Positions 1 to 8,966 of a DNA stretch of 64,000 nucleotides are shown here, one piece after another (the first letter of the stretch is position 1; every line of letters starts with the position of its first letter). This DNA comes from Anoxynatronum buryatiense (GTDB lineage Bacteria; Bacillota; Clostridia; Peptostreptococcales; Tindalliaceae). The stretch is from positions 1 to 64,000 of the forward strand of contig NZ_FXUF01000002.1 of assembly GCF_900182905.1 (NCBI RefSeq). The letters run 5' to 3'. The translations under genes were made by a program, and so were the position numbers. The notes under the pieces are model-generated. The model was given only the letters and a program-made list of their open reading frames with translations. It made no database searches and was not told the origin of the DNA.

Positions 1-116
1 GTGCCGGAGCCAGGGGCAATGTGATTCGTTTCCTGGTACCGCTGGTGATCACCGATGAGCAGCTGCAGGCGGGGCTGGATATTCTGGAGGCGGCTTTGGA
101 AAAATACGCTCGTTAA
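1..116 (+). CDS. gabT: 4-aminobutyrate (GABA) aminotransferase, C-terminal fragment
   Basis: Only the last 37 codons are in the window (frame begins at base 3, stop TAA 114-116). The tail contains a Gly-Asn-Val-Ile-Arg-Phe-Leu-Val-Pro-Leu stretch followed by an Asp-Glu-Gln-Leu helix, the usual end of class III PLP aminotransferases of the GabT type. These enzymes move the amino group of GABA or a similar omega-amine to 2-oxoglutarate and leave a semialdehyde. The PLP lysine lies outside the window. The downstream activator, AOR and ureohydrolase fit a role in amine breakdown. Another class III enzyme (ornithine or putrescine type) cannot be excluded from so short a piece. Confidence 0.7.
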   Translation, partial: AGARGNVIRFLVPLVITDEQLQAGLDILEAALEKYAR

Positions 117-212
117 TTTCATCACAGGCAGGAATTGGACACTTGTTTCGCGAATAAAACATAAGGGAGCGCATCGTGAATCGCCGTTGATCAACATGTT
201 ACCTGTCGAAGA

Positions 213-240
213 CCGGCGGCTTCTCCTGAGAAGCTGCCGG
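213..240 (+). promoter_or_regulatory. Strong leader hairpin before the activator gene
   Basis: A 13-bp stem (213-225 with 228-240) has a two-base loop and a single G.U pair. It ends five bases before the ribosome site (about 246-251) of the activator gene at 260. No T-run follows, so it is not a standard intrinsic terminator. It may shape mRNA stability or translation of the regulator; that is inference. Confidence 0.5.
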
Positions 241-259
241 GGCAGGAAGGAGTGAGTAC

Positions 260-2053
260 ATGCCCAACTTAACAGAGATCCGTGAAACAACCCAGCAGGT
301 GGCTGAAGCCATTTCGCTGGCGGTGGGTCTTGAAACGGAAATCGTCGATCACGAACTGACCATTGTGGGCGGAACAGGTCCCTATGTGGATCGCCTGGGA
401 GGAAAAGAAGAACTGGGGAAACTGGAATCAAACTTTCTCTATGCAAGGGTTCTGAGGGAAGGGAAAACCGTTTTTGTCAAAGAAGCCCTCAGTGATCTGA
501 CGTACGATCCACTGACCCGTCTGGGTAAGCGCCAGGAACTGGCAGAAATCTGCACCCCTATCATCAGCGGTGGCAAAATCATCGGTGTGATTGGGCTGGT
601 GGCTTTCACCAGGGAACAACACCAGCATTTGTTGATCGAAAAGGAGAAATTGAAGCTTTTTGTCGAACGAATGGCAGACTTGCTGGGTGCCAAGGCTTCT
701 GAAAGAATTATGATCATGGAAATGCAGCGCACCCGGGAAGAGATGGCCACTATTCTGGAAACCATCCACGAAGGCATGTTGGCGGTGGATGACCGGGGGA
801 TGGTGGAATACTGTAATGCCAATGCAGCCCTGCTACTGAAAATAAACCGGGAAGAGCTCATTGGCAGTCATCTGGCCGCGCTCATGCCCGGCACACCGGC
901 GTTGGAGGTTCTGAAATCCGGCGAAGGGTACACTGAACAGGAAGAAATTTTGAAAAATGGCAACCGGAATCTGCACTTCATTGTGACGGTCAAACCCATT
1001 GTGGATCAGGATCATATTCGCGGGCTGGTGGTCTCCTTCAGAGATATTGTGGAAGCGCGTAAGCTGGTGTACAATCTGAGCGAAATGAGTATTACTTACA
1101 CTTTTGAGGATATCATCGGCGACAGTGAAAGGATGCACCGGGCAAAAAACCGGGCCCGGCAGGTGGCGAAAGGCAACTCCACCGTGCTGATTACAGGTGA
1201 AAGCGGCACAGGTAAAGAACTGTTTGCCCGGGCCATCCATTATGCCAGCAGCCGTTGTCACGGTCCGTTCATCACGGTTAATTGCGGAGCTATTCCGGAA
1301 ACGTTGCTTGAAAGTGAATTGTTTGGCTACGAAAAAGGTGCTTTCACTGGCGCCAGAGATAAGGGAAAAGTTGGCAAATTTGAACTGGCAGATACAGGCA
1401 CCATTTTTCTGGATGAAATTGGCGATATGCCCCTTCACTTGCAGGTGAAACTCCTTCATGTTCTTCAAAATCGGCGATTTGAGCGTGTGGGAGGCAATAA
1501 AACCATTCAGGTGGATGTGCGGGTAATCACGGCCACCAACCGGAATTTGGAAGAGATGATGCGGGATAAGATGTTTCGTGAAGATTTGTATTATCGCATC
1601 AGTGTTATTCCGCTGGTGTTGCCGGCCCTCAGGGAACGCAAAGAAGATATTTTACCCCTTGCCCGCTACTTTCTTCAAAAATATAATGGCTTCATGAATA
1701 AAAAAATACAGGGTTTTTCCGACGATGTGCAGCAGCTTTTCACGGGCTATCAGTGGCCGGGGAATGTGAGAGAGTTGGAAAATGCGGTGGAGTATGGTGT
1801 GAACATGACTTTTGGGGGGGCTGTGGAGATGGATGCAGTACCGCCCAAACTGCAGCATCTTCTGGTGGAACCAGGGCAGATGCTCAGGTATTCTTCCCTT
1901 CAGGAGCAGTTGAAAAACATCGAAAAGGAAATTCTCCTGAGCAAAATTCGGGAGCATGGGAGCACCCACGAGAGCAAGTTGATTATTGCCAAAGAACTGG
2001 GAGTCAGTCGTGCAACTTTGTACCGAAAATTGTCGGAGTACCGCATTTCTTAA
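260..2053 (+). CDS. Sigma-54-dependent transcriptional activator (GAF-like/PAS/AAA+/Fis HTH)
   Basis: This is a 597-residue enhancer-binding protein that remodels sigma-54 RNA polymerase by ATP hydrolysis. An N-terminal GAF-like sensor region (about 1-150) is followed by a PAS domain (about 160-270) and the AAA+ domain. Walker A (GESGTGKE) is at 313-320 and the sigma-54 contact loop GAFTGA at 360-365. The C-terminus ends in a Fis-type helix-turn-helix (SRATLYRKL). There is no receiver domain, so it likely senses a small ligand directly. The start has a GGAAGGAG site eight bases upstream. It sits between gabT and a -24/-12 promoter at 2267, so amine-catabolic genes downstream are its probable target. 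Confidence 0.93.
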   Translation: MPNLTEIRETTQQVAEAISLAVGLETEIVDHELTIVGGTGPYVDRLGGKEELGKLESNFLYARVLREGKTVFVKEALSDLTYDPLTRLGKRQELAEICTPIISGGKIIGVIGLVAFTREQHQHLLIEKEKLKLFVERMADLLGAKASERIMIMEMQRTREEMATILETIHEGMLAVDDRGMVEYCNANAALLLKINREELIGSHLAALMPGTPALEVLKSGEGYTEQEEILKNGNRNLHFIVTVKPIVDQDHIRGLVVSFRDIVEARKLVYNLSEMSITYTFEDIIGDSERMHRAKNRARQVAKGNSTVLITGESGTGKELFARAIHYASSRCHGPFITVNCGAIPETLLESELFGYEKGAFTGARDKGKVGKFELADTGTIFLDEIGDMPLHLQVKLLHVLQNRRFERVGGNKTIQVDVRVITATNRNLEEMMRDKMFREDLYYRISVIPLVLPALRERKEDILPLARYFLQKYNGFMNKKIQGFSDDVQQLFTGYQWPGNVRELENAVEYGVNMTFGGAVEMDAVPPKLQHLLVEPGQMLRYSSLQEQLKNIEKEILLSKIREHGSTHESKLIIAKELGVSRATLYRKLSEYRIS

Positions 2054-2440
2054 AATTGAGAATCGAGAATATGAATATCAAATATGAGAATAGACTGAAA
2101 AATGAGTTTTCGAACTGTTTTAGCGTTTTCACGTATCATATTTGAGAATAGTGGGACTATTGTTGGAAACATCCGGTGGAAAAACAAGAGTAAGAATTGG
2201 CCTATTTATCTAAATATTTATGCAAAAGGCGTCGATCTGCGCTTTTATTCCCTGAAATAGGGATTATGGTATGAATTTTGCAGTGTAATGAAGATGCGTC
2301 ACCAGACACTAAACACCAAAAGTGAAAGTGAGGGGTTGACATGTTTGACGCATACAGGGATTTACCTTGGGATTTCACCTAACACCACCATCGTCAGAGT
2401 GACCGGAGGAAAATGAACAAATAAAAAGGAGGATTTTCTG
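2054..2440 (+). promoter_or_regulatory. Intergenic control region with putative activator sites
   Basis: This is an AT-rich, non-coding stretch of 387 bases. Two 18-bp direct repeats, 2076-2093 and 2134-2151, match at 16 of 18 positions (core TGAGAATAG) and lie 58 bp apart. The second overlaps a perfect inverted repeat, AATAGT-GGG-ACTATT (2147-2161). These sit 105-190 bp upstream of the -24/-12 element, where enhancer sites for sigma-54 activators are normally found. Assignment as the binding site of the adjacent regulator is inference. Confidence 0.6.
2267..2282 (+). promoter_or_regulatory. Sigma-54 (-24/-12) promoter
   Basis: TGGTAT-GAATT-TTGCA matches the TGGCAC-N5-TTGCA consensus, with the invariant GG and GC separated by exactly ten bases. 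It lies 158 bp upstream of the dehydrogenase gene and directly downstream of the putative enhancer repeats and the activator gene. Confidence 0.78.
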
Positions 2441-3679
2441 ATGAAAGTACTTTTGATTGGTGTTGGCGGTGTGGGTGAAGCCATTGCGTCCATTGCAGAC
2501 AAACGGGATTTTTTGGAATTGATGGTATTGGCCGATTATAATTTGGATCGTGCCAAAGAAGTTCAGGCAAAACTTGGGAACCCGGAGAAGTACCCGGTGG
2601 AACAGGTGGATGCCCGAGATGGAAAGCAAATTCAGCAATTGGTGAAGAAATATGGGGCGGACATCGTTGTCAATGGATGCGAGCCGGCCTTCAATGAATC
2701 CATTTTTGATGCTGCCTATGAAGCGGGATGCAATTACATGGATATGGCCATGACCTTGTCCCATCCACATCCGGAAGCGCCTTATGAAAAATCCCATATC
2801 AAACTGGGCGATTATCAGTTTGACCGGGCCCAAAAATGGGAAGAAAAAGGCTTGTTGGCATTGGTGGGATCAGGGGTTGAACCGGGTATGGCTGATGTTT
2901 TTGCCCGTTATGCCCACGACCATCTTTTTGATGAAATTGACGAGATTGGAATCCGGGACGGTAACAATCTTCAGGTGGAAGGCTACACGGTTCCTTTTGG
3001 ATTTTCCATCTGGACCACCATTGAGGAATGCCTCAACCCGCCGGTGATCTGGGAACGTGACAAAGGCTGGTACACCACTGAGCCTTTCTCGGGAGAAGAG
3101 GTTTTTGATTTGCCGGAAGTTGGTCCGGTGGAAATGGTAAATGTGGAGCATGAAGAAGTGCTGTTAGTGCCCCGTTACCTCGACAAGGGATTAAAGCGCG
3201 TTACCTTTAAGTTTGGCCTGGGCAGAGATTTTATCACCATGCTGAAAAATCTCCAGGAGTTGGGACTGGCCAGTACAGAGAAGGTAAAGGTGAACGGGGT
3301 TGAGGTGTCACCCCGGGATGTGGTGGCAGCAACAGCTCCCAACCCGGCGTATATCGGTCCGAAAATGACGGGCAAAACCGTGGCTGGCACTTGGGTCACA
3401 GGCCGAAAAGACGGTTTGGATCGTGAAATCTATCTTTATCAAGTTGCAGACAATCAGGAGTGCATGAAAATCTACGGTTCACAGGCAGTTGTGGCACAAA
3501 CGGCTTTCCCTCCTGTGCTGATGATGGAACTGGTGGCCAAGGGACAATGGAAAGCCACCGGCGTTCAGGGACCAGAGTTTTTCCCGCCGGAGCCATTTAT
3601 GGAACTGATGGCTGCCTATGACTTCCCCTATGGATTGCAAGAACGGGATTCTGCCTATAAAGCGGCAACAAAATCCTGA
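2441..3679 (+). CDS. Saccharopine dehydrogenase-family oxidoreductase
   Basis: The 412-residue protein opens with a Rossmann fingerprint (LLIGVGGVGEAIA, residues 4-16) and has the overall build of the saccharopine/carboxynorspermidine dehydrogenase family. Such enzymes reduce or oxidise C-N bonds between an amino acid or amine and an oxo partner with NAD(P). The start follows an AAAAGGAGG site at spacing 8. It is the first gene behind the sigma-54 promoter and lies upstream of the ferredoxin-AOR pair. The real substrate is not visible; an amine or lysine-type compound fits the neighbours. Family call is firm, specific reaction is not. Confidence 0.82.
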   Translation: MKVLLIGVGGVGEAIASIADKRDFLELMVLADYNLDRAKEVQAKLGNPEKYPVEQVDARDGKQIQQLVKKYGADIVVNGCEPAFNESIFDAAYEAGCNYMDMAMTLSHPHPEAPYEKSHIKLGDYQFDRAQKWEEKGLLALVGSGVEPGMADVFARYAHDHLFDEIDEIGIRDGNNLQVEGYTVPFGFSIWTTIEECLNPPVIWERDKGWYTTEPFSGEEVFDLPEVGPVEMVNVEHEEVLLVPRYLDKGLKRVTFKFGLGRDFITMLKNLQELGLASTEKVKVNGVEVSPRDVVAATAPNPAYIGPKMTGKTVAGTWVTGRKDGLDREIYLYQVADNQECMKIYGSQAVVAQTAFPPVLMMELVAKGQWKATGVQGPEFFPPEPFMELMAAYDFPYGLQERDSAYKAATKS

Positions 3680-3880
3680 GAGTAAGAATGATACAAACCT
3701 GAGCAAGGCCCTGGCACGGTATAAAATGATCTTTGGTGCAGACTCCCCCGCCTGCTGAAAATCCCTGCGTGTTGTGTGTGTGTGTCGATTTGTATGTTTG
3801 AGAGGGTGTCTGCGCCGGATCATTTTATCAATAGCATCGATGCAATAAAAGACGAACCTGAGACAAAGGAGGGAATCTGT

Positions 3881-4282
3881 GTGGGACTGAAATTTGTTCA
3901 GGAAAACTGTATTGGCTGTAAATTATGCGAGTTAGCCTGTTCGGCTTCTCATGAGGAAATGTTTAACCCGCGACTGGGCAGACTGAGAGTGGGCAGTCAC
4001 TATGAGAACAAAGATCTAAAAATTGAAGGGCATGTCTGTATTCTCTGTGGCTCCTGTGTGCGCGCCTGTCCGACAGATGCCATTGCACTGGAAGACGGCC
4101 GGCTCCATTATACCAGAGAAGACTGCATCAACTGTGGTGTCTGTGTGGATGTCTGTCCTCAGTCGGTAATTGTACAGAAAGAGGAAGATGTGGGGATCTG
4201 TGATTTGTGTGAAGGTGACCCGTGGTGTGTCAAATCATGTCCTCATGGAGCGTTGATGTTGAAAGGGGGCACTTCAGCATGA
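3881..4282 (+). CDS. Ferredoxin-like 4Fe-4S protein, AOR electron partner
   Basis: The GTG start at 3881 is chosen because an AAAGGAGGG site lies just upstream; reading further upstream has no ribosome site. The 133-residue protein carries several Cys clusters: CIGCKLCELAC near the N-terminus, CILCGSCVRACP and CINCGVCVDVCP in the middle, and CDLCEGDPWCVKSCP at the end. This fits about four 4Fe-4S clusters of the HycB/AorB kind. Its stop overlaps the AOR start (ATGA), so the two are translationally coupled. It most likely accepts electrons from the AOR and passes them on. Confidence 0.88.
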   Translation: MGLKFVQENCIGCKLCELACSASHEEMFNPRLGRLRVGSHYENKDLKIEGHVCILCGSCVRACPTDAIALEDGRLHYTREDCINCGVCVDVCPQSVIVQKEEDVGICDLCEGDPWCVKSCPHGALMLKGGTSA

Positions 4283-6039
4283 TGGGATATCAAAACAAGG
4301 TGTTGCGCGTCAACCTGAGCAGCAAAAGCTGGAGCACAGAACCCCTGAACATGACATGGGCAAAAAAATATATCGGTGGAAAAGGGTTGGGAATTAAATA
4401 CCTCTATGAAGAACTGGCGCCTCACACCGATCCATTTTCACCGGAAAATAAACTGATTTTTATGACAGCGCCACTGACAGGTACCACTGTTCCCTGTTCG
4501 GGCAAGCTCGCCATCATTTCCAGATCGCCAGCCACCGGAACCATTCTTGACTGTTCCATTGGCGGCCACATTGCCTCTGAGATCAAATTTGCCGGCTACG
4601 ATGCGGTGATTATTGAAGGGGCATTGGATGAACCGGGCGTGCTGAAAATTGAAGACGATCACATTACTTTTTTACCGGCAGATGATTTGTGGGGAAAAGG
4701 CTCCCATGAAACAGAAACCGCACTTATTGAAGCTCATGGCAAAGATATGAAAGTAATTTCCATCGGCCCTGCCGGAGAAAACCTTTCCACCATGGCCTGT
4801 ATTAATTCTGACTACTATCGCCAGGCTGGCCGGGGCGGCATCGGCTCTGTCATGGGAAGTAAGAAACTGAAGGGATTCCTGGTGAAAGGAACCGGCGGTG
4901 TGCAGGTCCATTCAATTCAGGAGGCCATTACCCGGATCAACGAAATCATGCGTTCAGACACCTTGACAGATGACAACCTGTGGGCCTATACCGATGGAAC
5001 GGCGATGTTGGTTGAAATGTCTCATAACACGGGTATTTTGCCAACCCATAACTTTCAGGACGGCACCTTTGGCGCTTATCAGGGCATCGACTCAGAAGCT
5101 ATGAAAAAAGCCCGTTCCGGCAAAAAAGCCTGTGGAAGCTGTGCCCTTGGTTGCGGTAACTTTACTAAAACGGGGCGCGGTGCTGTGGAGGGGCCTGAGT
5201 ATGAAACGTTGGCACTTTGCGGCTCCAGCTGTGGCATTGGCGAACTGGACGCTGTGGTGAAGTTCAATGACCTTTGTGATGATATGGGGTTGGATACCAT
5301 CAGCGTTGGAAACACCACTGCTTTTGCCATGGAGTTGACAGAAAAAGGCATCAAGGATTTTGGCCTTCGATTTGGTGATGTGGAAAGCTACCTGAAGGTA
5401 CCTGAGCTAATCGCCCGAAAAGAGGGTATTGGTATGGAACTGGGGCTGGGCACCAGGGAACTTGCCAAGCGTTATGGCGGCGAAGATTTTGCAATGCAGG
5501 TGAAGGGGTTGGAATTTCCTGGTTACGAACCCCGCGGCTCATGGGGAATGGGGCTGGCCTATGCCACATCTGATCGGGGTGCCTGTCATATGAGAGCCTG
5601 GCCTGTTGCTGTTGAAGCATATGGTGATGTGGATGCCTTCACTGTTGAAGGAAAAGCCCAGTTGGTGATGGAAATGCAGAACTCCAATGCCGTTAAATTC
5701 TCCCTGATTCTCTGCGACTTTTGGGCGGCGGGAGAAGAAGCAATGGCAGAAGTGCTTAACCTGATCACCGGGGCCGACTACACCGCCGAAGAGCTGCTGG
5801 CGATTGGTGAGCGTGTCGTGAATATCGCCCGTGCCTTCAATATAAGAGAAGGTTTTACCGGCACCCATGATACACTGCCCAACCGCATTTTCAATGATGC
5901 TTTGAAATCAGGAGCCACTGCCGGTAAAAAGATTCCCAGAGAAGACTTTGACAGAATGCTGGCGGAGTATTATCATCTCCGGGGCTGGACGGCAGAGGGC
6001 ATTATTTCTGATGAAAAAACAGCAGTACTGGAGTTGTAA
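4279..6039 (+). CDS. aor: Aldehyde:ferredoxin oxidoreductase (tungsten/molybdopterin)
   Basis: The 586-residue enzyme oxidises aldehydes to carboxylic acids using a tungsto- or molybdo-bispterin and one 4Fe-4S cluster. The cluster ligands are seen as C285, C288 and C292 (CGSCALGC) with a distant C479. The N-terminal domain has the typical VNLSS and GGKGLG-type segments of the family. The start at 4279 (ATGA overlap) is preferred over upstream in-frame ATGs because those lie inside the ferredoxin gene without a ribosome site. In this setting it probably oxidises semialdehydes left by the aminotransferase. The direction of the reaction in the cell is not given by sequence. Confidence 0.93.
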   Translation: MMGYQNKVLRVNLSSKSWSTEPLNMTWAKKYIGGKGLGIKYLYEELAPHTDPFSPENKLIFMTAPLTGTTVPCSGKLAIISRSPATGTILDCSIGGHIASEIKFAGYDAVIIEGALDEPGVLKIEDDHITFLPADDLWGKGSHETETALIEAHGKDMKVISIGPAGENLSTMACINSDYYRQAGRGGIGSVMGSKKLKGFLVKGTGGVQVHSIQEAITRINEIMRSDTLTDDNLWAYTDGTAMLVEMSHNTGILPTHNFQDGTFGAYQGIDSEAMKKARSGKKACGSCALGCGNFTKTGRGAVEGPEYETLALCGSSCGIGELDAVVKFNDLCDDMGLDTISVGNTTAFAMELTEKGIKDFGLRFGDVESYLKVPELIARKEGIGMELGLGTRELAKRYGGEDFAMQVKGLEFPGYEPRGSWGMGLAYATSDRGACHMRAWPVAVEAYGDVDAFTVEGKAQLVMEMQNSNAVKFSLILCDFWAAGEEAMAEVLNLITGADYTAEELLAIGERVVNIARAFNIREGFTGTHDTLPNRIFNDALKSGATAGKKIPREDFDRMLAEYYHLRGWTAEGIISDEKTAVLEL

Positions 6040-6042
6040 CCT

Positions 6043-6273
6043 ATGTTGATTCATGTGATTCTCGCAGGACCATTAAGCCGGTATGGAAATGGCTGCCGCG
6101 AGTTGTCAGTGGAAGGTGAGAAGGGGTGGCAGGTGGCTGATCTCATCAGTCACCTGAAAATCCCTGAAATGTCATATAGCTTCGTCTCCATTGGAGGCAG
6201 AAAGGTGGAAGAGCACCGGCCACTTTCTGAAGGGGTTGTGGTGACGGTGTTTCCGCCGGTATCGGGGGGGTGA
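6043..6273 (+). CDS. MoaD/ThiS-family sulfur carrier
   Basis: A 76-residue ubiquitin-fold protein starts three bases after the AOR stop and ends in the diagnostic Gly-Gly (PPVSGG), which is thiocarboxylated when sulfur is carried to molybdopterin. Small MoaD-like proteins often accompany AOR genes and are thought to help make its pterin cofactor. A complete moa/moe set is not in the window. Confidence 0.85.
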   Translation: MLIHVILAGPLSRYGNGCRELSVEGEKGWQVADLISHLKIPEMSYSFVSIGGRKVEEHRPLSEGVVVTVFPPVSGG

Positions 6274-6341
6274 TGAGTAAAACCGGATTGTGACGGCTGA
6301 CAAATGGAAAGCAGTGACACTCACAAGGAGGTTATATCTTA

Positions 6342-7940
6342 ATGGGAGAAGATGTTGTAAGCGTATTTCAATCGGCTAATTTAATCTTGATTTTTCTGGG
6401 ATTGTTTGTGTTAGTGATTTTGTACATGGGTGTTCGCTATTCCGGTAAAGTGGAAGAGTCGGATGACCTGGTACTGGCAGGCAGAGGGTTAAGCCTTCCC
6501 TTTCTGGTACCGTCCATTCTGGCCACCTGGATTTGTGCCGGTGCCATGATGGGGGCTGCTGGAGAAGCCTATACCGGAGGGTTGCAGGCAGTTGTATGGG
6601 ATCCTTTTGCACCGGTAATGATGATGCTCATCGTCGGTGTTTTCTTTGCCCATCGGCTCAGGAGATCGGGTTATACAACAGTGATCGACTTTATGAACGA
6701 CCGATTTGGTAAGCGAATGGGCATGCTGTATCTGGTGGTACAGATGCTGTCGGCCATTGGGTGGTTGGGTGGTCAGCTGGTGGCCCTGGGTGTGATTGTC
6801 TATCTGACCACCGGCTTCAGTATGATGACAGCCATTTTAATTGCTGCCATTGTCATGATTGTGGTGTCTTATATTGGCGGTTTGTGGGCTCTTTCGAGAG
6901 TTGATGCCATCGTGCTGGTATTGATCATTGTTGGTCTTCTCATAATGCTTCCCATTGTCATCGGCGAACTTGGCGGATGGGATGTCTTTTTTGCAGAAGG
7001 CGACAACTGGCTGGAAGTACCCACTTTTGCCATTACGCCTGTTGCTGCCGATGATGGCGGGTTCCTCTGGTACACAGGCTTTCTGGGACTGGCCTACTAT
7101 CTTTCAGCCTGGGCAGCTTTGGGGCTTGGGGATGTTCCCAGTCAGGTAATCCTGCAGCGTGTGCTGGCTGCCAAGGATGAAAAAGTGGCTCGACAGGGTT
7201 TCATCATCAGTGGTGTGATGTACCTGTTTATTGGATTGATTCCTGTGGCCATTGGGATAGCCATGTATACCTGGGGACTTGACCTGCCGCTGGATAAGGT
7301 GGAGATGGTGCTTCCCTGGGTGGCGGACAACTTCCTGCCTCCCTGGGCTTCTGTCCTCTTTGTGGTTTCACTGGCAGGGGCGATCATCAGTACCGTGGGA
7401 AATACCTGTCTGATTTGTGCCACCATGGCGGGTCACAATTTGTTTAAGTACTTTAAACCCGATGCCACCCCCAAAGAAGAACTTCGCATGGTGCGACTTG
7501 CCATCCCAGTGACCATGTTCATGGCCCTGGTCATTGCCCTGTACTTCGAAACGGTGTACAAACTCATCGTGTTCTCGGGTGCATTGCAGTTGTGTACCAT
7601 TTTTGCTCCCTTTGTTCTGGGCTTCTTCTGGAAAAAAGCCAATGCAAAAGGTGCGATCACTTCCTTCTTTACCGGGCTGATTTCATGGGTGGTCTTCTTC
7701 TTCATGATCTTCCCCTACACCAAAGAGTCCAACTTTGAAGAAGAAATCATTGAAGCGGGACTGGCTATGGACTGGGCCATCTGGGATGCCCTCTACATGT
7801 CCATGGTTCCTGCGGCCATTCTGGCCTTCGTGGTCATGATCGTCGTGTCTCTCAAAACACAGCAGTCTGATCCTCCGAAAGTCTTTACAGATTCCAAAGG
7901 GAACCCCATGACAGATGGCATGTTCTCCTGGTCAAAATAA
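6342..7940 (+). CDS. Sodium:solute symporter (SSS family), copy 1
   Basis: The 532-residue membrane protein has about 13 hydrophobic helices and the SSS hallmarks: a GRGLSLPFLVPSILATWICAG segment near residue 50, a LGGQLVALG helix, and a conserved SVILQRVLAAKD-like loop (here PSQVILQRVLAAKD). The ribosome site AAGGAGG precedes the start. It is a close paralogue of the protein at 10707, and both share the C-terminal SLKTQ-SDPPK tail. The substrate is probably an amine or amino acid used by the neighbouring enzymes, by context only. Confidence 0.9.
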   Translation: MGEDVVSVFQSANLILIFLGLFVLVILYMGVRYSGKVEESDDLVLAGRGLSLPFLVPSILATWICAGAMMGAAGEAYTGGLQAVVWDPFAPVMMMLIVGVFFAHRLRRSGYTTVIDFMNDRFGKRMGMLYLVVQMLSAIGWLGGQLVALGVIVYLTTGFSMMTAILIAAIVMIVVSYIGGLWALSRVDAIVLVLIIVGLLIMLPIVIGELGGWDVFFAEGDNWLEVPTFAITPVAADDGGFLWYTGFLGLAYYLSAWAALGLGDVPSQVILQRVLAAKDEKVARQGFIISGVMYLFIGLIPVAIGIAMYTWGLDLPLDKVEMVLPWVADNFLPPWASVLFVVSLAGAIISTVGNTCLICATMAGHNLFKYFKPDATPKEELRMVRLAIPVTMFMALVIALYFETVYKLIVFSGALQLCTIFAPFVLGFFWKKANAKGAITSFFTGLISWVVFFFMIFPYTKESNFEEEIIEAGLAMDWAIWDALYMSMVPAAILAFVVMIVVSLKTQQSDPPKVFTDSKGNPMTDGMFSWSK

Positions 7941-7970
7941 GATAATCACCTATTCAAGAATTGATGTAAC

Positions 7971-8014
7971 AACTCCCCGGGGTCCCTGTCTCAGGGTTCT
8001 CCGGGGTTCTCTAT
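7971..8014 (+). terminator. Hairpin between symporter and ureohydrolase
   Basis: A nested GC-rich stem, CCCCGG...CCGGGG enclosing CCCTG-TCT-CAGGG, is followed by TTCTCTA. It could act as a partial terminator or processing site between two co-directional genes. The short T-tract makes full termination doubtful. Confidence 0.5.
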
Positions 8015-8050
8015 CAGCACTGGTGAGCTTGTTGAAAAGAGGTGACTAAG

Positions 8051-8965
8051 ATGAAATACCCACATCCCTGGGGAGAAAATGCCACCGAGGAAATGGCAGC
8101 GGCGGATGTGCTGCTGATGGCTGTTCCTTTTGACGGCGCGGTGAGCAATGCCAAAGGAGCGGCAGAAGCACCAGACCGCATGCGGGAGCTATCGAGGATT
8201 TTGCCGCCGGTGACAGAAGAAGGTGACTGTTTTGGTGAGTTGAAGGTGTGTGATGTCGGCGATGTGCCGGTGATGCTGGACTGGCCCCGGTATTATGATG
8301 CGGTGGAAAAGAAAGCCGGTGAACTGGTAGCCACAGGAAAACCCTGTGTGTTTCTGGGCGGAGACCACTCCGTCACCATTCCACTGATCACCGCTTTTGC
8401 CAATACCTATCCCAACGAAAAAATTGGAATCATTCATTTTGATTCCCACCCTGACATCATTTCCGAGTATGACGGTCACGGTTGGTCTCATGCCTGTACC
8501 CAGCGCCGAGCGGTGGAACTAAACAATGTGGATCCTGGGGGGTTAAGCTTCGTCGGTCTTCGTTCTTTCATGGAGGAAGAGCTGGAATTTTTTGCAAAGC
8601 ATCCGGAAATCACTGTTTTCAAAGCACGGGATGTTTACATGCAGGGGCAGGCAGCCATTGTGGAGCAGCTGGTGGAACATTACCGGCATTATCAGCGGAT
8701 TTACCTGACGCTGGATATTGATGTACTGGACCCTGCTTTCGCGCCGGGTACTGGAACCCCGGAAGCAGGTGGTTTGTCATCCCGGGAGTTGATGGAGATG
8801 GTTCGGGCACTGATGACCCGCCTGCCCATTCAGGTGGTGGATCTGGTGGAGGTTTCGCCCCCGTTGGACCACTCCAATATCACCAGCTGGGCAGCGCTTA
8901 AAGTAATCTATGAAGTGTTTGGTGTGTTGTTTCGAAGGCAGTCCAATTCATTAAAGGAGGGGTAG
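8051..8965 (+). CDS. Agmatinase/arginase-family ureohydrolase
   Basis: The 304-residue enzyme shows the binuclear manganese motifs in order: GGDHS, then HFDSHPD (a DAHxD variant with Ser for Ala), and LDIDVLDPAFAPGTGTPE. It hydrolyses a guanidino group to urea and an amine. Substrate could be agmatine, guanidinobutyrate or a related compound; with gabT nearby, guanidinobutyrate to GABA is attractive but unproven. ATG 8051 is chosen over the in-frame GTG at 8042 because GAGGTG stands at the right distance from the ATG. Confidence 0.9.
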   Translation: MKYPHPWGENATEEMAAADVLLMAVPFDGAVSNAKGAAEAPDRMRELSRILPPVTEEGDCFGELKVCDVGDVPVMLDWPRYYDAVEKKAGELVATGKPCVFLGGDHSVTIPLITAFANTYPNEKIGIIHFDSHPDIISEYDGHGWSHACTQRRAVELNNVDPGGLSFVGLRSFMEEELEFFAKHPEITVFKARDVYMQGQAAIVEQLVEHYRHYQRIYLTLDIDVLDPAFAPGTGTPEAGGLSSRELMEMVRALMTRLPIQVVDLVEVSPPLDHSNITSWAALKVIYEVFGVLFRRQSNSLKEG

Positions 8966-8966
8966 A

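Noticed and set aside
55-255. A 66-codon open frame overlapping the gabT end
   Set aside because: It overlaps the gabT tail in another frame, has no ribosome site and its product is basic and without any family pattern.
833-1468. A 211-codon minus-strand frame inside the sigma-54 activator
   Set aside because: It is a shadow of a strongly coding plus-strand gene; no ribosome site or recognisable motif.
3706-3740. TGGCAC at 3711 as another sigma-54 promoter for the AOR unit
   Set aside because: The -12 half (TTGC at ten bases after GG) is missing.
3773-3784. Short TG repeat before the ferredoxin gene
   Set aside because: Six TG units in non-coding DNA with no link to a promoter or start; too short to claim phase variation.
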